Positions 35,196 to 45,763 of a DNA stretch of 48,442 nucleotides are shown piece by piece. The DNA is taken from the NCBI GenBank assembly GCA_016867975.1, contig VGIC01000011.1, positions 1 through 48,442 of the forward strand, written 5' to 3'. Position 1 is the first letter of the stretch, and the number at the start of each line of letters is the position of its first letter. The translations under genes and the position numbers were made by a program. The notes under the pieces were generated by a model. It saw only the letters and a list, made by a program, of their open reading frames with translations, was not told the origin of the DNA and ran no database searches. This stretch comes from Betaproteobacteria bacterium (GTDB lineage: Bacteria > Pseudomonadota > Gammaproteobacteria > Burkholderiales > Methylophilaceae).

Positions 35196-36110
35196 ATGAT
35201 GTGGTTAATGCGTCGCTTTTTTGAGCTAATCATTGTTATTTTCGGCGTCCTGCTCATGACATTCCTGCTGATACATCTGGTGCCAGGTGACCCAGTCGAG
35301 GTGATGTTGGGGGAATCAGCCAGTGCGGCTGACCGTGTGGCACTGCGGGCAGAATTGGGCTTGGATCGGTCTTTGCTACATCAGTTTGGTACGTATTTAC
35401 ACAAACTTGCCCAAGGGGATTTTGGCCAGTCCATACACTCAAAAATGCCAGTAAGCACTTTGCTTCAATTGCGCTATCCGGCCACATTGAAACTGGCCTT
35501 GTGGTCACTGCTGATCGGTTTGTGTGTCGGCATTCCCCTGGGGGTCTATGCTGCGCTCAGGGCGGGGCGTTGGCAGGATCTGGTGGTGACGATCGTTTCA
35601 GTTAGGCTATCTGCTATGCCCGCGTTCTGGCTCGGTCCGATGCTCATGCTGCTATTTGCCGTCTGGCTGGGGTGGCTGCCGGTGAGCGGCATGGGGTCCG
35701 GAAATGCGATTATTCTCCCTGCGATGACCTTAGGGTTGGGCTTGAGTGCAATTCTGACGCGCATGACACGCACCAGTCTGCTGGAAGTGTTACAGGATGA
35801 TTTTATCCGCACAGCCCGTGCCAAAGGGTTGAGTGAGCGTGTCGTGGTGTTACGCCATGCCTTGCGCGCAGCTTTGCTGCCGATTATTACTATTGTTGGT
35901 TTGCAGATGGGCAGTCTGTTGGCCGGCACGGTGATTACGGAAACTATATTCAGCTGGGATGGCATCGGACGCCTGCTGGTTGAGAGCATCGAAAAGCGCG
36001 ACTATCCGGTCACTCAGGCGTGTGTGCTGGTGGTGGCATTGAGTTATGTGCTGGTAAATCTGTGTACAGACCTGCTATACAGATTGGCGGATCCGCGAGT
36101 AAGGGGATAA
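35196..36110 (+). CDS. Oligopeptide-type ABC transporter permease (OppB/DppB family)
   Basis: 304 residues from ATG 35196 (MMWLMRRFFELIIVIFGVLL), or 303 from the second ATG. A longer frame from TTG 35181 would translate repeat sequence and is not preferred. About six membrane spans are present. Family features are LVPGDPVEVMLGE after the first span and the EAA loop DDFIRTARAKGLSERVVVLRH, which contacts the ATPase. The C-terminal end is YRLADPRVRG. It forms the membrane channel with the OppC-type protein encoded 4 bp downstream. Its start codon and ribosome site are products of the copy E insertion. Confidence 0.9.
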   Translation: MMWLMRRFFELIIVIFGVLLMTFLLIHLVPGDPVEVMLGESASAADRVALRAELGLDRSLLHQFGTYLHKLAQGDFGQSIHSKMPVSTLLQLRYPATLKLALWSLLIGLCVGIPLGVYAALRAGRWQDLVVTIVSVRLSAMPAFWLGPMLMLLFAVWLGWLPVSGMGSGNAIILPAMTLGLGLSAILTRMTRTSLLEVLQDDFIRTARAKGLSERVVVLRHALRAALLPIITIVGLQMGSLLAGTVITETIFSWDGIGRLLVESIEKRDYPVTQACVLVVALSYVLVNLCTDLLYRLADPRVRG

Positions 36111-36114
36111 AGCA

Positions 36115-36909
36115 GTGAAGTGGGTTTCTTGCTCGATTTTATTATTCTGGGTGCTTGCTGTGGTGCTGGGGTATGTTGTGCAGCTGGATCCGAATGTGGT
36201 TGACCTCAAGCGTGTATTGCAGGCGCCTAGCCTGCAGCATTGGTTGGGTGCCGATGAGTTGGGGCGTGATCTGCTGGCGCGTGTTCTGGCTGGGATTGAA
36301 GTCTCGATTATCGTGGCGCTGAGTGTTACGCTGGTCACCATGATTGTTGGGGTGTTGATTGGTCTATTGGCCGGATTCTATGGTGGCTGGGTGGATGCCG
36401 TGCTGATGAAAGTGACTGATGTGTTCATGGCGTTCCCAGGCATATTGCTTGCAATTGCTTTTGCTGCCGTGCTGGGGCCTGGTGTGGGTAACCTGGTCTT
36501 GGCTTTATGTTTAACCGGCTGGGTCAGTTATGCTCGTTTGACCCGAGCGCAGACCATGAGTCTGCGTCGTCGTCAGCATGTACTGGCTGCCCAGTCTTTG
36601 GGTGCAAGTGTGCCACGGTTGCTGTTTCAGCATATACTACCGCTGTTGACCTCGGTGTTGGTGGTTGAAGCCACATACAGCATTGCCAGTGTGATGATTG
36701 CAGAGGCGAGTTTATCCTTCTTGGGCTTGGGTATCCAAGCGCCCGATGCCTCTTGGGGGGCGCTGTTGCGCGATGCGGTGCGTTATATGCTGGCGGCCCC
36801 ACATTATGTCTTGGTTGTAGGGGCATGTCTGATGAGTTTGATTCTGGCAATCAATCTCGGTGGTGATGTTTTACGTGATCAGTTAGATGTAAGAAAAGAG
36901 ATACCATGA
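36115..36909 (+). CDS. Oligopeptide-type ABC transporter permease (OppC/DppC family)
   Basis: 264 residues from a GTG at 36115 with AAGGGG just upstream. Features are an N-terminal span, the [19 protein letters not shown] motif and five further spans. The EAA-like loop is in [21 protein letters not shown], followed by [19 protein letters not shown]. It pairs with the OppB-type permease. No ATPase gene (OppD/OppF type) is in this unit, so the transporter must borrow ATPases from another locus. The stop overlaps the nagZ start (ATGA). Confidence 0.9.
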   Translation: MKWVSCSILLFWVLAVVLGYVVQLDPNVVDLKRVLQAPSLQHWLGADELGRDLLARVLAGIEVSIIVALSVTLVTMIVGVLIGLLAGFYGGWVDAVLMKVTDVFMAFPGILLAIAFAAVLGPGVGNLVLALCLTGWVSYARLTRAQTMSLRRRQHVLAAQSLGASVPRLLFQHILPLLTSVLVVEATYSIASVMIAEASLSFLGLGIQAPDASWGALLRDAVRYMLAAPHYVLVVGACLMSLILAINLGGDVLRDQLDVRKEIP

Positions 36910-37952
36910 GTTTAGGTCCAGTCATGATTGATGTCGTCGGTACATCGCTCACAGCCGATGATATCCGTCGTTTACAGCATCCATTGGTGGGGGGGGTGAT
37001 CTTGTTTAAGCGCAATTATGAGAACAATGCGCAGCTCAAGGCGCTGACTGCCAGTATCCATGCAGTGCGCCATCCTCCATTATTGATTGCGGTTGATCAT
37101 GAAGGTGGTCGGGTGCAGCGTTTTAGAGAGGGCTTTACCAAGATTCCTCCGATGCGCGAGTTCGGCAAGATCTGGGATAAGCAACCCAAGCGGGCGAAAG
37201 AATTGGCTAAACAAGCAGGATGGGTGCTGGCAGCCGAGCTCCGTGCGCATGGCGTGGATTTCAGTTTCACGCCAGTGCTAGACATGGATTACGGCGACAG
37301 TCTGGTAATCGGAGATCGTGCATTCCACTTGCACCCTCAGGCTATCAGTGATCTGGCATTTGCCTTGATGCAAGGCTTAAAACAAGGGGGCATGGCGGCG
37401 GTAGGCAAGCATTTCCCGGGGCACGGGTTTGTGGTGGCCGACTCACATGTCAGTATGCCAGTGGATGAGCGCACCTTTGATCAGATTGCACAAAACGATA
37501 TGCAGCCCTTTCGTATGCTGATCGACGATGGTATTGCTGCCATCATGCCGGCACATGTGATCTATTCTGATGTAGATGATAAGCCGGCAGGTTTCTCTTC
37601 TCGCTGGCTGCAAAAGGTGTTGCGCGAACGTCTAGGGTTTAATGGTGTGATTTTCAGTGATGACTTAAGCATGGAAGCCGCGACGGCAGGAGGTGATGTC
37701 ACGACGCGTGCGCTGGCCGCGCTCAATGCAGGATGCGACATGGTGTTGCTATGCAATCAGCCTGCAATGGCCGATGAGCTGTTGCAAAATTTAAATTGGA
37801 ACATCTCAGCGCAAAGTTTGAGCCGTTTGGCGCGTATGCATGGACACAAACACCCACCCACTATGGATCAGCTGCATGAGAACGGTGAATTTGTGCATGC
37901 GGTGCATCAAGTGGCACGGGTCGGTGTCAGTGAACAGGAACTCTTTGCTTGA
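36906..37952 (+). CDS. nagZ: Beta-N-acetylhexosaminidase NagZ
   Basis: 348 residues, a GH3 enzyme. It has the substrate motif [13 protein letters not shown], the flexible-loop motif GKHFPGHG (Lys168, His169, His173) and the nucleophile Asp252 in FSDDLSM. NagZ is cytosolic and removes GlcNAc from GlcNAc-anhydroMurNAc-peptides during wall recycling. It overlaps the permease gene by 4 bp, which ties it to the import genes upstream. It is the last gene of the unit. The following 268 bp contain REP-like palindromes. Confidence 0.94.
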   Translation: MSLGPVMIDVVGTSLTADDIRRLQHPLVGGVILFKRNYENNAQLKALTASIHAVRHPPLLIAVDHEGGRVQRFREGFTKIPPMREFGKIWDKQPKRAKELAKQAGWVLAAELRAHGVDFSFTPVLDMDYGDSLVIGDRAFHLHPQAISDLAFALMQGLKQGGMAAVGKHFPGHGFVVADSHVSMPVDERTFDQIAQNDMQPFRMLIDDGIAAIMPAHVIYSDVDDKPAGFSSRWLQKVLRERLGFNGVIFSDDLSMEAATAGGDVTTRALAALNAGCDMVLLCNQPAMADELLQNLNWNISAQSLSRLARMHGHKHPPTMDQLHENGEFVHAVHQVARVGVSEQELFA

Positions 37953-38043
37953 TGCGTGCCGGCGTGCGGATTTTCGACCTAAGATTTCTAGGCTAAGCGA
38001 TTAACTGTGGTTTTTTAGGGCGCGCGAACCATCTTATCCACTG

Positions 38044-38110
38044 TTTGGTCTGAGCTTGTCGAGGATCATCTAATCCATTCATACTTCGCAAGCTCAATAC
38101 GAACGGATGG
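38044..38110. repeat. REP-like palindromes (GAGCTTGTCGA type) after nagZ
   Basis: Two units lie head to head. TTTGGTCTGAGCTTGTCGAG (38044-38063) comes first, then a palindrome from TCCATTCATACTTCGCAAGC to GCTCAATACGAACGGATGGA (38073-38110). They resemble the common TTCGTCCTGAGCTTGTCGAA repeat of proteobacteria in diverged form. The rest of the 37953-38220 gap holds no gene that I can see. Confidence 0.55.
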
Positions 38111-38220
38111 ATGATTGATGTGCCAGATTATGTGCCATGATCAATAGTATAATGGTTGAAACTATTCTGATTAGTCGCTATCTTATGCAGTGTAGTATTT
38201 TATAAAAGGAAAATGACACA

Positions 38221-38910
38221 ATGTTTGACAATACTCCAGTTCTAGGCCGTTCAGAATCCGCTGAATTAGCCACCAATAAAGTTTTACGTAATACCTATGC
38301 GCTGCTAGGGTTGACCATGATTCCAACCGTGCTTGGCGCATTTATCGGCCTGAACGTGAACTTCAGTATCGCGCAGCAGCATCCATTTATCTTTGCGATT
38401 GGTGCAATGGCGGTGATGTTTGGCATGTTCTCGGCGATTTCGGCCAATCGTAATAGCAGTGTTGGCGTAGTACTTTTGCTCGGTTTGACTTTCTTGCTCG
38501 GTTTGTTGCTTGGTCCAATCTTGCAACATGCTTTGCATCTGAGTAATGGTGCCCAGATTGTTGGATTGGCCGCTGGTGGTACAGGGGTGATACTGTTCAC
38601 GCTTGCCAGTGTTGCGACCACAACCAAGAAAGACTTTAGCTTCATGGGCAAGTTCTTGCTGGTGGGGATTATCCTGTTGATCGTTGCTTCTTTGGCTAAT
38701 ATCTTCTTGCAGATTCCGGCGATGACTTTGGCGCTATCAGCCATTGGGGTGATACTGTTCTCTGGCTTTATTTTATTTGACGTGAGCCGTATCGTGAATG
38801 GTGGCGAGACCAACTACGTGATGGCGACTCTGAGCCTCTACATGAGCATCTACAACTTGTTCACCAGCCTGTTGCAATTGCTGATGGGCTTGATGGGCGG
38901 TGATGACTAA
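38221..38910 (+). CDS. Bax inhibitor-1/YccA family membrane protein
   Basis: 229 residues with seven membrane spans. The N-terminal soluble stretch (MFDNTPVLGRSESAELATNKVLRNTY) is followed by spans containing YALLGLTMIPTVLGAFIG. The Bax1-I signature LSLYMSIYNLFTSLLQLLMGL with the preceding FDVSRIVNGGETNYV is near the C-terminus. Members such as YccA interact with FtsH or act as pH-sensitive Ca2+ leak channels. The gene has its own AAAGGAAA ribosome site and a strong terminator, so it is probably monocistronic. Confidence 0.9.
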   Translation: MFDNTPVLGRSESAELATNKVLRNTYALLGLTMIPTVLGAFIGLNVNFSIAQQHPFIFAIGAMAVMFGMFSAISANRNSSVGVVLLLGLTFLLGLLLGPILQHALHLSNGAQIVGLAAGGTGVILFTLASVATTTKKDFSFMGKFLLVGIILLIVASLANIFLQIPAMTLALSAIGVILFSGFILFDVSRIVNGGETNYVMATLSLYMSIYNLFTSLLQLLMGLMGGDD

Positions 38911-38941
38911 GCCAATTCGGATTAGTGGTTGATGTAGCAAA

Positions 38942-38965
38942 GCCCATCGGTATGATGGGCTTTTT

Positions 38966-38967
<2 letters not shown>
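38942..38967 (+). terminator. Intrinsic terminator of the Bax1-I gene
   Basis: GCCCATC (38942-38948) pairs with GATGGGC (38954-38960) over GGTAT, followed by seven T residues. The preceding AAA and the convergent tadA gene suggest it can also work in the other direction. The T-tract touches the tadA stop codon. Confidence 0.92.
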
Positions 38968-39751
<784 letters not shown>

Positions 39752-42700
39752 ATGCAAGTGACCGATCCCACCGCTGAAAAATCTCCTTTGTTAGCGCCCA
39801 ATTTTGTGCACTTGCGTTGTCACAGCGAGTACTCCATTGTTGATGGCACCGTGCGGATTGATCACTATGTTCAGCAGTCTGTCGGTGACAGCATGCCAGC
39901 GCTAGCGTTAACCGATCTGAGTAATTTATTCGGGGCGGTCAAGTTCTATAAAGAGGCGCGTAGTAATGGTGTCAAGCCTATCATCGGTTGTGATGTCTGG
40001 TTAGAGAATACGCTTAACCGAGATAATCCTTCACGTTTGCTGCTGTTGTGTCAGTCGCATGCTGGCTATCTCTTGCTGTGTCAGTTGCTCAGTCTGGCCT
40101 ATCTGAGCAATCAGTACCGTGGTCGTGCTGAGTTCAAAAAAGCCTGGTTCTCGGAGTATGGTACGGAAGGTTTGTTACTACTGTCTGGGGCGATGGCGGG
40201 TGATATCGGTCAGGCATGCATGCAAGGTAATGATGCACTTGCGCTGCAACTTGCGGGTGAGTGGCAGGCCTTGTTTCCTGAGCGGTTTTATCTAGAAGTG
40301 CAGCGAGTCTCTGCTGAAAATCAGAACCAGAATCAGGAAAACTATATCCATCAAGCAAGGGATATCGGCATGGCGTTGGGGTTGCCTGTTGTGGCTACGC
40401 ACCCAATCCAATTTAGCACGCCTGAAGATTTTATGGCGCATGAGGCGCGTACTTGTATCGCAGAAGGCTATGTGCTGGCGGATACTCGTCGTCCACGCAA
40501 TTTTACCTCTGAGCAGTACATTAAGACGCAAGCGCAGATGGTGGAGTTGTTTGCTGACATGCCGGAGGCTCTAGCAAATACTGTTGAGATTGCTAAGCGC
40601 TGCAATCTAAGTTTAACACTCGGAAAGAATTATCTACCCCGATTTCCTACCCCTAATAATGTCAGTCTAGATGAGTATCTTATTTCCGAGGCTCGTGCGG
40701 GCTTGCAAAAGCGCTTGACAGTACTTTACCCGAATGAGGTGCAACGTGAAGCTCAACAAGCAGCCTACCATGCTCGCTTGGATTTTGAGACCAAGGTAAT
40801 TAACCAAATGGGTTTTTCCGGCTACTTTCTCATCGTGGCGGATTTCATTAATTGGGCGAAGAATAATGGCGTTCCCGTAGGGCCGGGACGCGGCTCTGGG
40901 GCAGGTTCGGTAGTGGCTTATAGTTTGGGGATCACGGATTTGGATCCTTTGGAGTACAACCTGCTGTTTGAGCGTTTTCTCAACCCCGACCGTGTTTCGA
41001 TGCCCGACTTCGATATCGACTTCTGTCAGGAGGGGCGGGATCGCGTCATTGACTATGTAAAACAGAAATATGGCATAGATGCGGTTTCTCAAATTGCGAC
41101 TTTTGGTACCATGGCGGCAAAGGCCGTAATTCGCGATGTAGGACGTGTACTAGACTTGCCCTTCAACTTTGTGGATGGCATCGCGAAGCTCATCCCGATG
41201 GAGCTCGGTATCACGCTTTCCAAAGCGTTAGAGCAAGAGCCGCAACTGGCCGAACGGCGAGAAAATGAAGAAGAAGTGCGCGAGCTGTTAGCACTTGCCC
41301 TAAGACTGGAAGGCTTGACACGTAATGTAGGCATGCATGCCGGCGGGGTGCTGATCTCACCGGGCAAAATATCAGACTTTTCCCCCGTGTATTGCCAGCC
41401 CGATGGGGCTAGCTTGGTCAGCCAATATGACAAAGACGACGTTGAAGCGGTCGGTCTTGTTAAGTTTGACTTTCTTGGCCTGCGCACTCTGACCATTCTG
41501 GATATGGCGCTGAATAGTGCCAATCAACAGCGCGCCGCCCAAGACCTGCCGCCATTAGCTTTTGAAACATTGCCGCTGGATGATAAGCCGACATTCCAAT
41601 TGCTAAAAACGGCCAATACCACAGCGGTGTTCCAACTGGAGTCGCGTGGCATGAAAGATATGCTGAAACAGGCGATGCCAGACTGTTTCGAGGATATTAT
41701 TGCTTTGGTGGCTTTGTATCGCCCTGGTCCAATGGACTTGATCCCCGATTTCTGCCGACGTAAGCATGGCAAACAACGCGTCGAATATCCGCATCCGCTG
41801 ACAGAGCCAATCTTGAAAGAGACGTATGGGATCGCAGTTTACCAAGAGCAAGTGATGCAGATCGCCCAAGTCGTCGCGGGCTATAGCCTGGGTGGCGCGG
41901 ATTTGCTACGTCGCGCCATGGGTAAAAAGAAAAAAGAGGAGATGGATGCACAGCGCAAGATCTTCGTCGAGGGAGCGACCAAAAATGACATGACCGAGCG
42001 TCAGGCCAGTGAGCTATTTGATTTGCTGGAGAAGTTCGCGGGCTATGGTTTTAATAAATCTCATGCGGCAGCCTATGCCTTGGTAGCCTATCATACTGCT
42101 TATTTAAAGACGCACTATCCGGCCGCGTTTCTTGCTGCGACAATGTCGGCGGATATGAACAATACGGACAGTGTGCATATCTTTTATGACGATTGTGCTC
42201 CCAATCAGGTAGAGGTGTTACCCCCTGATATCAATCACAGTGAGTTTAAGTTCAAGCCGCTCAATCAAGGCCAGATTTTGTATGGCTTGGGCGCCGTTAA
42301 AGGCACAGGTTGGGCTGCAATCGAAGTGATTCTGGAGGCGCGCCGAAAGGAAGGCCCATACAAGGATCTGTTTGATTTCTGCGCAAGACTTGACTTGCGC
42401 AAGGTTAATCGACGCGTGATTGAGTCTTTGATCAGAGCGGGGGCTTTTGACTCGCTGGAACCCAACCGCAATGCACTGCTCGCAGGCGTGGGTTTGGCAA
42501 TCAGCGCGGCTGAGCAGACCCATGCCAACAGTAATCAAAATAGTCTCTTCGGTGATGTGGTGGATACAGCGGCACATGTGTTGCCTGATGTGATGGCTTG
42601 GAGTGAGCAGCAAAAACTGCAAGAAGAAAAATCAGCGCTAGGCTTTTATTTTAGCGGTCATCCATACTGGTCGTATCAAAAAGATCTGAGCCAATTTATC

Positions 42701-43246
42701 TCGACCACCTTGGCGAATCTGACACCTAAGGAGCAGCCGCAACTGATCGCCGGCATCGTTTCTGGTGTTCGTGCTCGCATGACGGGGCGTGGGAAGATGG
42801 CGATTGTTGGGCTTGATGATGGAACGACGCGGATCGAAGTGGTGGTTGGTAATGAACTGCTGAATCAGTCACAACATCTGCTAAAGGATGATCAGTTGGT
42901 GATCGTAGAAGGGCGTGTCAGTCATGATGAGTTTTCAGGCGGAATCCGTGTTAATGCGAGAAAGCTACATGATCTTTCCAGCCTAAGAAATAGCCGGGCC
43001 AGCTTTCTCAAGGTCTCCTGTAATGGACAATCGGATGCGCAGAGATTAAAGTCCTTGCTCCAACCTTACTGTGTCGGATTTTCAGAAGAGCAGCGTGGTT
43101 GTGCCGTGAAAGTTGAATATTACAACCAAACCAGCAAAGTGGAGTTGATGCTGGGAAATGAGTGGCGGGTCGATCTACAAGACGAGTTGATTGCAGGCTT
43201 GACTGAGTGGCTAAGCAAGAATAACGTAAAAATCCTATATAATTGA
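39752..43246 (+). CDS. dnaE: DNA polymerase III alpha subunit
   Basis: 1164 residues from the ATG at 39752, where the usual N-terminus begins (FVHLRCHSEYSIVDGTVRID). The layout is the PHP domain first, then the polymerase with GPGRGSGAGSVVAYSLGITDLDPL and catalytic aspartates in PDFDIDFC (about 419-423). The RPGPMDLIPDFCRRKHG fingers region, a helix-hairpin-helix region with FCARLDLRKVNRRVIESLI, and an OB domain with GIVSGVRARMTGRGKMAIVG follow. It is the replicative polymerase. accA follows after 41 bp, an arrangement also found in E. coli. Confidence 0.96.
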   Translation: MQVTDPTAEKSPLLAPNFVHLRCHSEYSIVDGTVRIDHYVQQSVGDSMPALALTDLSNLFGAVKFYKEARSNGVKPIIGCDVWLENTLNRDNPSRLLLLCQSHAGYLLLCQLLSLAYLSNQYRGRAEFKKAWFSEYGTEGLLLLSGAMAGDIGQACMQGNDALALQLAGEWQALFPERFYLEVQRVSAENQNQNQENYIHQARDIGMALGLPVVATHPIQFSTPEDFMAHEARTCIAEGYVLADTRRPRNFTSEQYIKTQAQMVELFADMPEALANTVEIAKRCNLSLTLGKNYLPRFPTPNNVSLDEYLISEARAGLQKRLTVLYPNEVQREAQQAAYHARLDFETKVINQMGFSGYFLIVADFINWAKNNGVPVGPGRGSGAGSVVAYSLGITDLDPLEYNLLFERFLNPDRVSMPDFDIDFCQEGRDRVIDYVKQKYGIDAVSQIATFGTMAAKAVIRDVGRVLDLPFNFVDGIAKLIPMELGITLSKALEQEPQLAERRENEEEVRELLALALRLEGLTRNVGMHAGGVLISPGKISDFSPVYCQPDGASLVSQYDKDDVEAVGLVKFDFLGLRTLTILDMALNSANQQRAAQDLPPLAFETLPLDDKPTFQLLKTANTTAVFQLESRGMKDMLKQAMPDCFEDIIALVALYRPGPMDLIPDFCRRKHGKQRVEYPHPLTEPILKETYGIAVYQEQVMQIAQVVAGYSLGGADLLRRAMGKKKKEEMDAQRKIFVEGATKNDMTERQASELFDLLEKFAGYGFNKSHAAAYALVAYHTAYLKTHYPAAFLAATMSADMNNTDSVHIFYDDCAPNQVEVLPPDINHSEFKFKPLNQGQILYGLGAVKGTGWAAIEVILEARRKEGPYKDLFDFCARLDLRKVNRRVIESLIRAGAFDSLEPNRNALLAGVGLAISAAEQTHANSNQNSLFGDVVDTAAHVLPDVMAWSEQQKLQEEKSALGFYFSGHPYWSYQKDLSQFISTTLANLTPKEQPQLIAGIVSGVRARMTGRGKMAIVGLDDGTTRIEVVVGNELLNQSQHLLKDDQLVIVEGRVSHDEFSGGIRVNARKLHDLSSLRNSRASFLKVSCNGQSDAQRLKSLLQPYCVGFSEEQRGCAVKVEYYNQTSKVELMLGNEWRVDLQDELIAGLTEWLSKNNVKILYN

Positions 43247-43287
43247 TCCCTAAATTCTAAAACAAGCGATACAACCGAGTTGAATGC

Positions 43288-44259
43288 ATGAAAATTACCT
43301 ATTTAGATTTTGAGCAACCCATTGCTGAACTGGAAAGTCAGATTGAAGGCTTACAGGCAGCCCATGATGCGAATGAGGCGTTAGATATTTCAAAAGAACT
43401 GGCTGCGTTACAAAAGAAGCAAACAAAGCTTTCTGAAGATATTTACGGTAATTTGACTGCGTGGCAGATCTCGCAGGTGGCGCGTCATCCACAGCGTCCT
43501 TATACCTTGGATTATATTCAAGGGATATTTACAGACTTTGAAGAACTGCATGGTGACCGTGCCTATGCGGATGATCCTGCCATCGTAGGTGGCTTGGCAA
43601 GATTTGAAGGTCGGCCCGTCATGGTGATTGGTCACCAAAAAGGGCGCGATGTGAAAGAGCGTCAATACCGCAACTTTGGTATGCCACGCCCAGAGGGCTA
43701 CCGTAAAGCATTGCGCCTGTATCGTCTGGCAGAAAAGTTTAACATCCCGATCGTCACCCTGATTGATACGCCTGGCGCCTACCCAGGCATCGGCGCGGAA
43801 GAGCGCGGTCAGTCAGAAGCAATTGCACGTAATTTGTATGTCATGGCTGAGCTAAAAACACCGATCATCGGCGTGATCATCGGCGAAGGTGGCTCTGGTG
43901 GCGCGCTGGCGCTAGGGGTGGTTGACCAGTTGCTGATGCTGCAATACGGTACTTATTCGGTCATTTCACCAGAAGGGTGTGCGTCTATCCTCTACAAGAG
44001 TGCAGATAAAGCTTCTGTGGCGGCGGAATCGCTCGGTATTACTGCTGAGCGCCTCAAAGGATTGGGTCTGGTCGATAAAATTATTCCTGAACCCATGGGC
44101 GGGGCGCATCGTGCGCCAGAGGTGATGATGGCGACATTGCGCGCTGCCCTTAAAGAAGAGTTGACACGGTTTAAGAGCAAATCAATCAAGACCTTGTTAG
44201 TAAGTCGTTATGAGCGCTTGATGAGCTATGGCAAATTCAACGAAGTCGCCAGCAAATAA
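43288..44259 (+). CDS. accA: Acetyl-CoA carboxylase carboxyltransferase subunit alpha
   Basis: 323 residues. The N-terminal helix pair begins with [18 protein letters not shown]. The crotonase-like carboxyltransferase core has [34 protein letters not shown] and the [11 protein letters not shown] oxyanion region. With AccD it moves carboxyl from carboxybiotin to acetyl-CoA, giving malonyl-CoA for fatty acid synthesis. The stop overlaps the tilS start as TAATG, so the two are translationally coupled. Confidence 0.96.
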   Translation: MKITYLDFEQPIAELESQIEGLQAAHDANEALDISKELAALQKKQTKLSEDIYGNLTAWQISQVARHPQRPYTLDYIQGIFTDFEELHGDRAYADDPAIVGGLARFEGRPVMVIGHQKGRDVKERQYRNFGMPRPEGYRKALRLYRLAEKFNIPIVTLIDTPGAYPGIGAEERGQSEAIARNLYVMAELKTPIIGVIIGEGGSGGALALGVVDQLLMLQYGTYSVISPEGCASILYKSADKASVAAESLGITAERLKGLGLVDKIIPEPMGGAHRAPEVMMATLRAALKEELTRFKSKSIKTLLVSRYERLMSYGKFNEVASK

Positions 44260-45641
44260 TGCCTCGCATCAACACTCATTGCGCCGTCAGTCAGCACCCA
44301 GCCCAACGGGCGTCTGATTTAGAAGGTGCGCTACTCGCCGCGCTTCATTCGTTTTTTTCTTGTTTTGTCCCCGCCCAATCTAAATTGCTACTGGCCTTCA
44401 GTGGCGGTTTAGATTCAACGGTCTTATTGCATCTGCTGTCTCAGATCAGGCCAACCCTGCCTTTTGATTTGCATGCGCTGCACGTGCACCATGGGCTAAG
44501 TCCCAATGCAGACCTCTGGGCAGAATTTTGTGTGGCGCAATGTCAGCAATTGCAGGTCCCCTTAAGCGTAGTGCGCGTCAAGGTGGATCGGGCAAGTCAG
44601 CGTGGCCTAGAGGCCGAGGCGCGCCAGCAACGTTATGCCGCCTTGTATGCGGCCCGTGTCGATAATCAGGCTTTTGATTATGTCATCACCGCGCATCATC
44701 AGGATGATCAGGCAGAAACATTGCTATTGCAGCTGTGTAGGGGGGCTGGGGTAAAGGGCTTGTCCAGTATGGCGCCCGTGGACCCAACCAGACGCTTGCT
44801 GAGGCCATTGCTCAATGTGTCGCGACAAAGTCTAAGTGCGTATGCACACCAACATCAACTGCGGTGGTGTGATGACGAAAGCAATGACGATACGCAATAT
44901 GAGCGTAACTTCGTCCGCCATGCCTTGATGCCGGTGCTGGAGTCACGCTATCAGAATGTAAAGACTACGCTTGCCAGAACGGCCTCTCATCTGGCAGAGG
45001 CCAATACCTTGCTGGATGAATTTGCAGAGCTGGATGCGCAGTCTCTGCTGGCTGACAACCACCTTTGCTTGCAAGGGTTGGGGCAACTGGAGCTACCGCG
45101 TGCTAAAAATGTCCTGCGCTGGTGGCTTGCCAAGAATCAGCTCAGCATGCCTACAACCGAACACCTGACGGAGATCATCAAACAGTTATTGAGTGCTAAG
45201 CCAGATGCTGATTTGAACATCAAACTGCAGCATCTATGTCTAAAGCGCTACCAGCAAAAAGCCTACCTGGTACAAGAGCAGGCGTTTGAGCCGTTTCATT
45301 TGGTGTGGAATGGTGAGCCGTCTTTAGGTCTGCCTAACGGTGGCCAGTTGATATTTAAAAATGTTACTGGTGCAGGTTTATCGCTTAAGCTAGGGATATC
45401 TAGGCTCAGGATCACGCATCGTAGTGGGGGCGAGCGTTTTAAGCCTAATCCACTGCGGCCGACCAGAACGCTTAAGCATCTATTGCAGGAAGCCAATATC
45501 CCACCATGGCAGCGTGACCGCTTACCTTTGGTCTATTGGCAGGATACGCTGGCTTGCGTGCCCGGTGTCGGTGTTGCACATGAGATGCAGGCAAAAGAAC
45601 AGGAACCGGGTTTGGAAATCATCTGGCAAGATGGTTTTTAA
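44259..45641 (+). CDS. tilS: tRNA(Ile)-lysidine synthase
   Basis: 460 residues, an N-type ATP pyrophosphatase. The PP-loop is SGGLDST (48-54) in LLLAFSGGLDSTVLLHL. It is followed by HVHHGLSPNADLWAEFC, the ITAHHQDDQAETLLLQL motif and the DESNDDTQYERNFVRH block. The C-terminal TilS domain (about 370-455) ends in GVGVAHEM. It adds lysine to cytidine 34 of tRNA-Ile(CAU), changing its codon reading to AUA. The accA-tilS order is common in proteobacteria. Confidence 0.95.
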   Translation: MPRINTHCAVSQHPAQRASDLEGALLAALHSFFSCFVPAQSKLLLAFSGGLDSTVLLHLLSQIRPTLPFDLHALHVHHGLSPNADLWAEFCVAQCQQLQVPLSVVRVKVDRASQRGLEAEARQQRYAALYAARVDNQAFDYVITAHHQDDQAETLLLQLCRGAGVKGLSSMAPVDPTRRLLRPLLNVSRQSLSAYAHQHQLRWCDDESNDDTQYERNFVRHALMPVLESRYQNVKTTLARTASHLAEANTLLDEFAELDAQSLLADNHLCLQGLGQLELPRAKNVLRWWLAKNQLSMPTTEHLTEIIKQLLSAKPDADLNIKLQHLCLKRYQQKAYLVQEQAFEPFHLVWNGEPSLGLPNGGQLIFKNVTGAGLSLKLGISRLRITHRSGGERFKPNPLRPTRTLKHLLQEANIPPWQRDRLPLVYWQDTLACVPGVGVAHEMQAKEQEPGLEIIWQDGF

Positions 45642-45692
45642 AATGCGCACCTAGATAGCGTAGATGACTCTTGTTGACAGTGTTTGAGAGCA

Positions 45693-45725
45693 TAAAAAAG
45701 GCTACAGCATGCTGTAGCCTTTTTC
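45693..45725. terminator. Bidirectional terminator between tilS and the TonB receptor gene
   Basis: A perfect palindrome (AGGCTACAGC and its complement, 45699-45720) has six A residues before it and five T residues after it. It can terminate both convergent genes. Confidence 0.92.
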
Positions 45726-45763
45726 TTGAAGCAATCGTTTGGATCGCCTCTTTGATAACGCAC

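Noticed and set aside
19341-35224. Open frames running through repeat copies C, D and E (for example 25768-26037 and 34823-35224) with shared peptides such as RVNNALQRIYSTDMP
   Set aside because: Several frames are open at once because the modules contain few stops. The shared peptides follow from nucleotide identity, copies C and D use different frames at their start, and copy A has an early stop. I see no ribosome site or conserved start, so I do not call them genes.
38295-38813. 172-codon frame antisense to the Bax1-I gene
   Set aside because: It lies wholly inside a well-supported membrane-protein gene. Its composition (Pro/Ile/Ala-rich) is that of a reverse reading of hydrophobic codons. 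No ribosome site is apparent.
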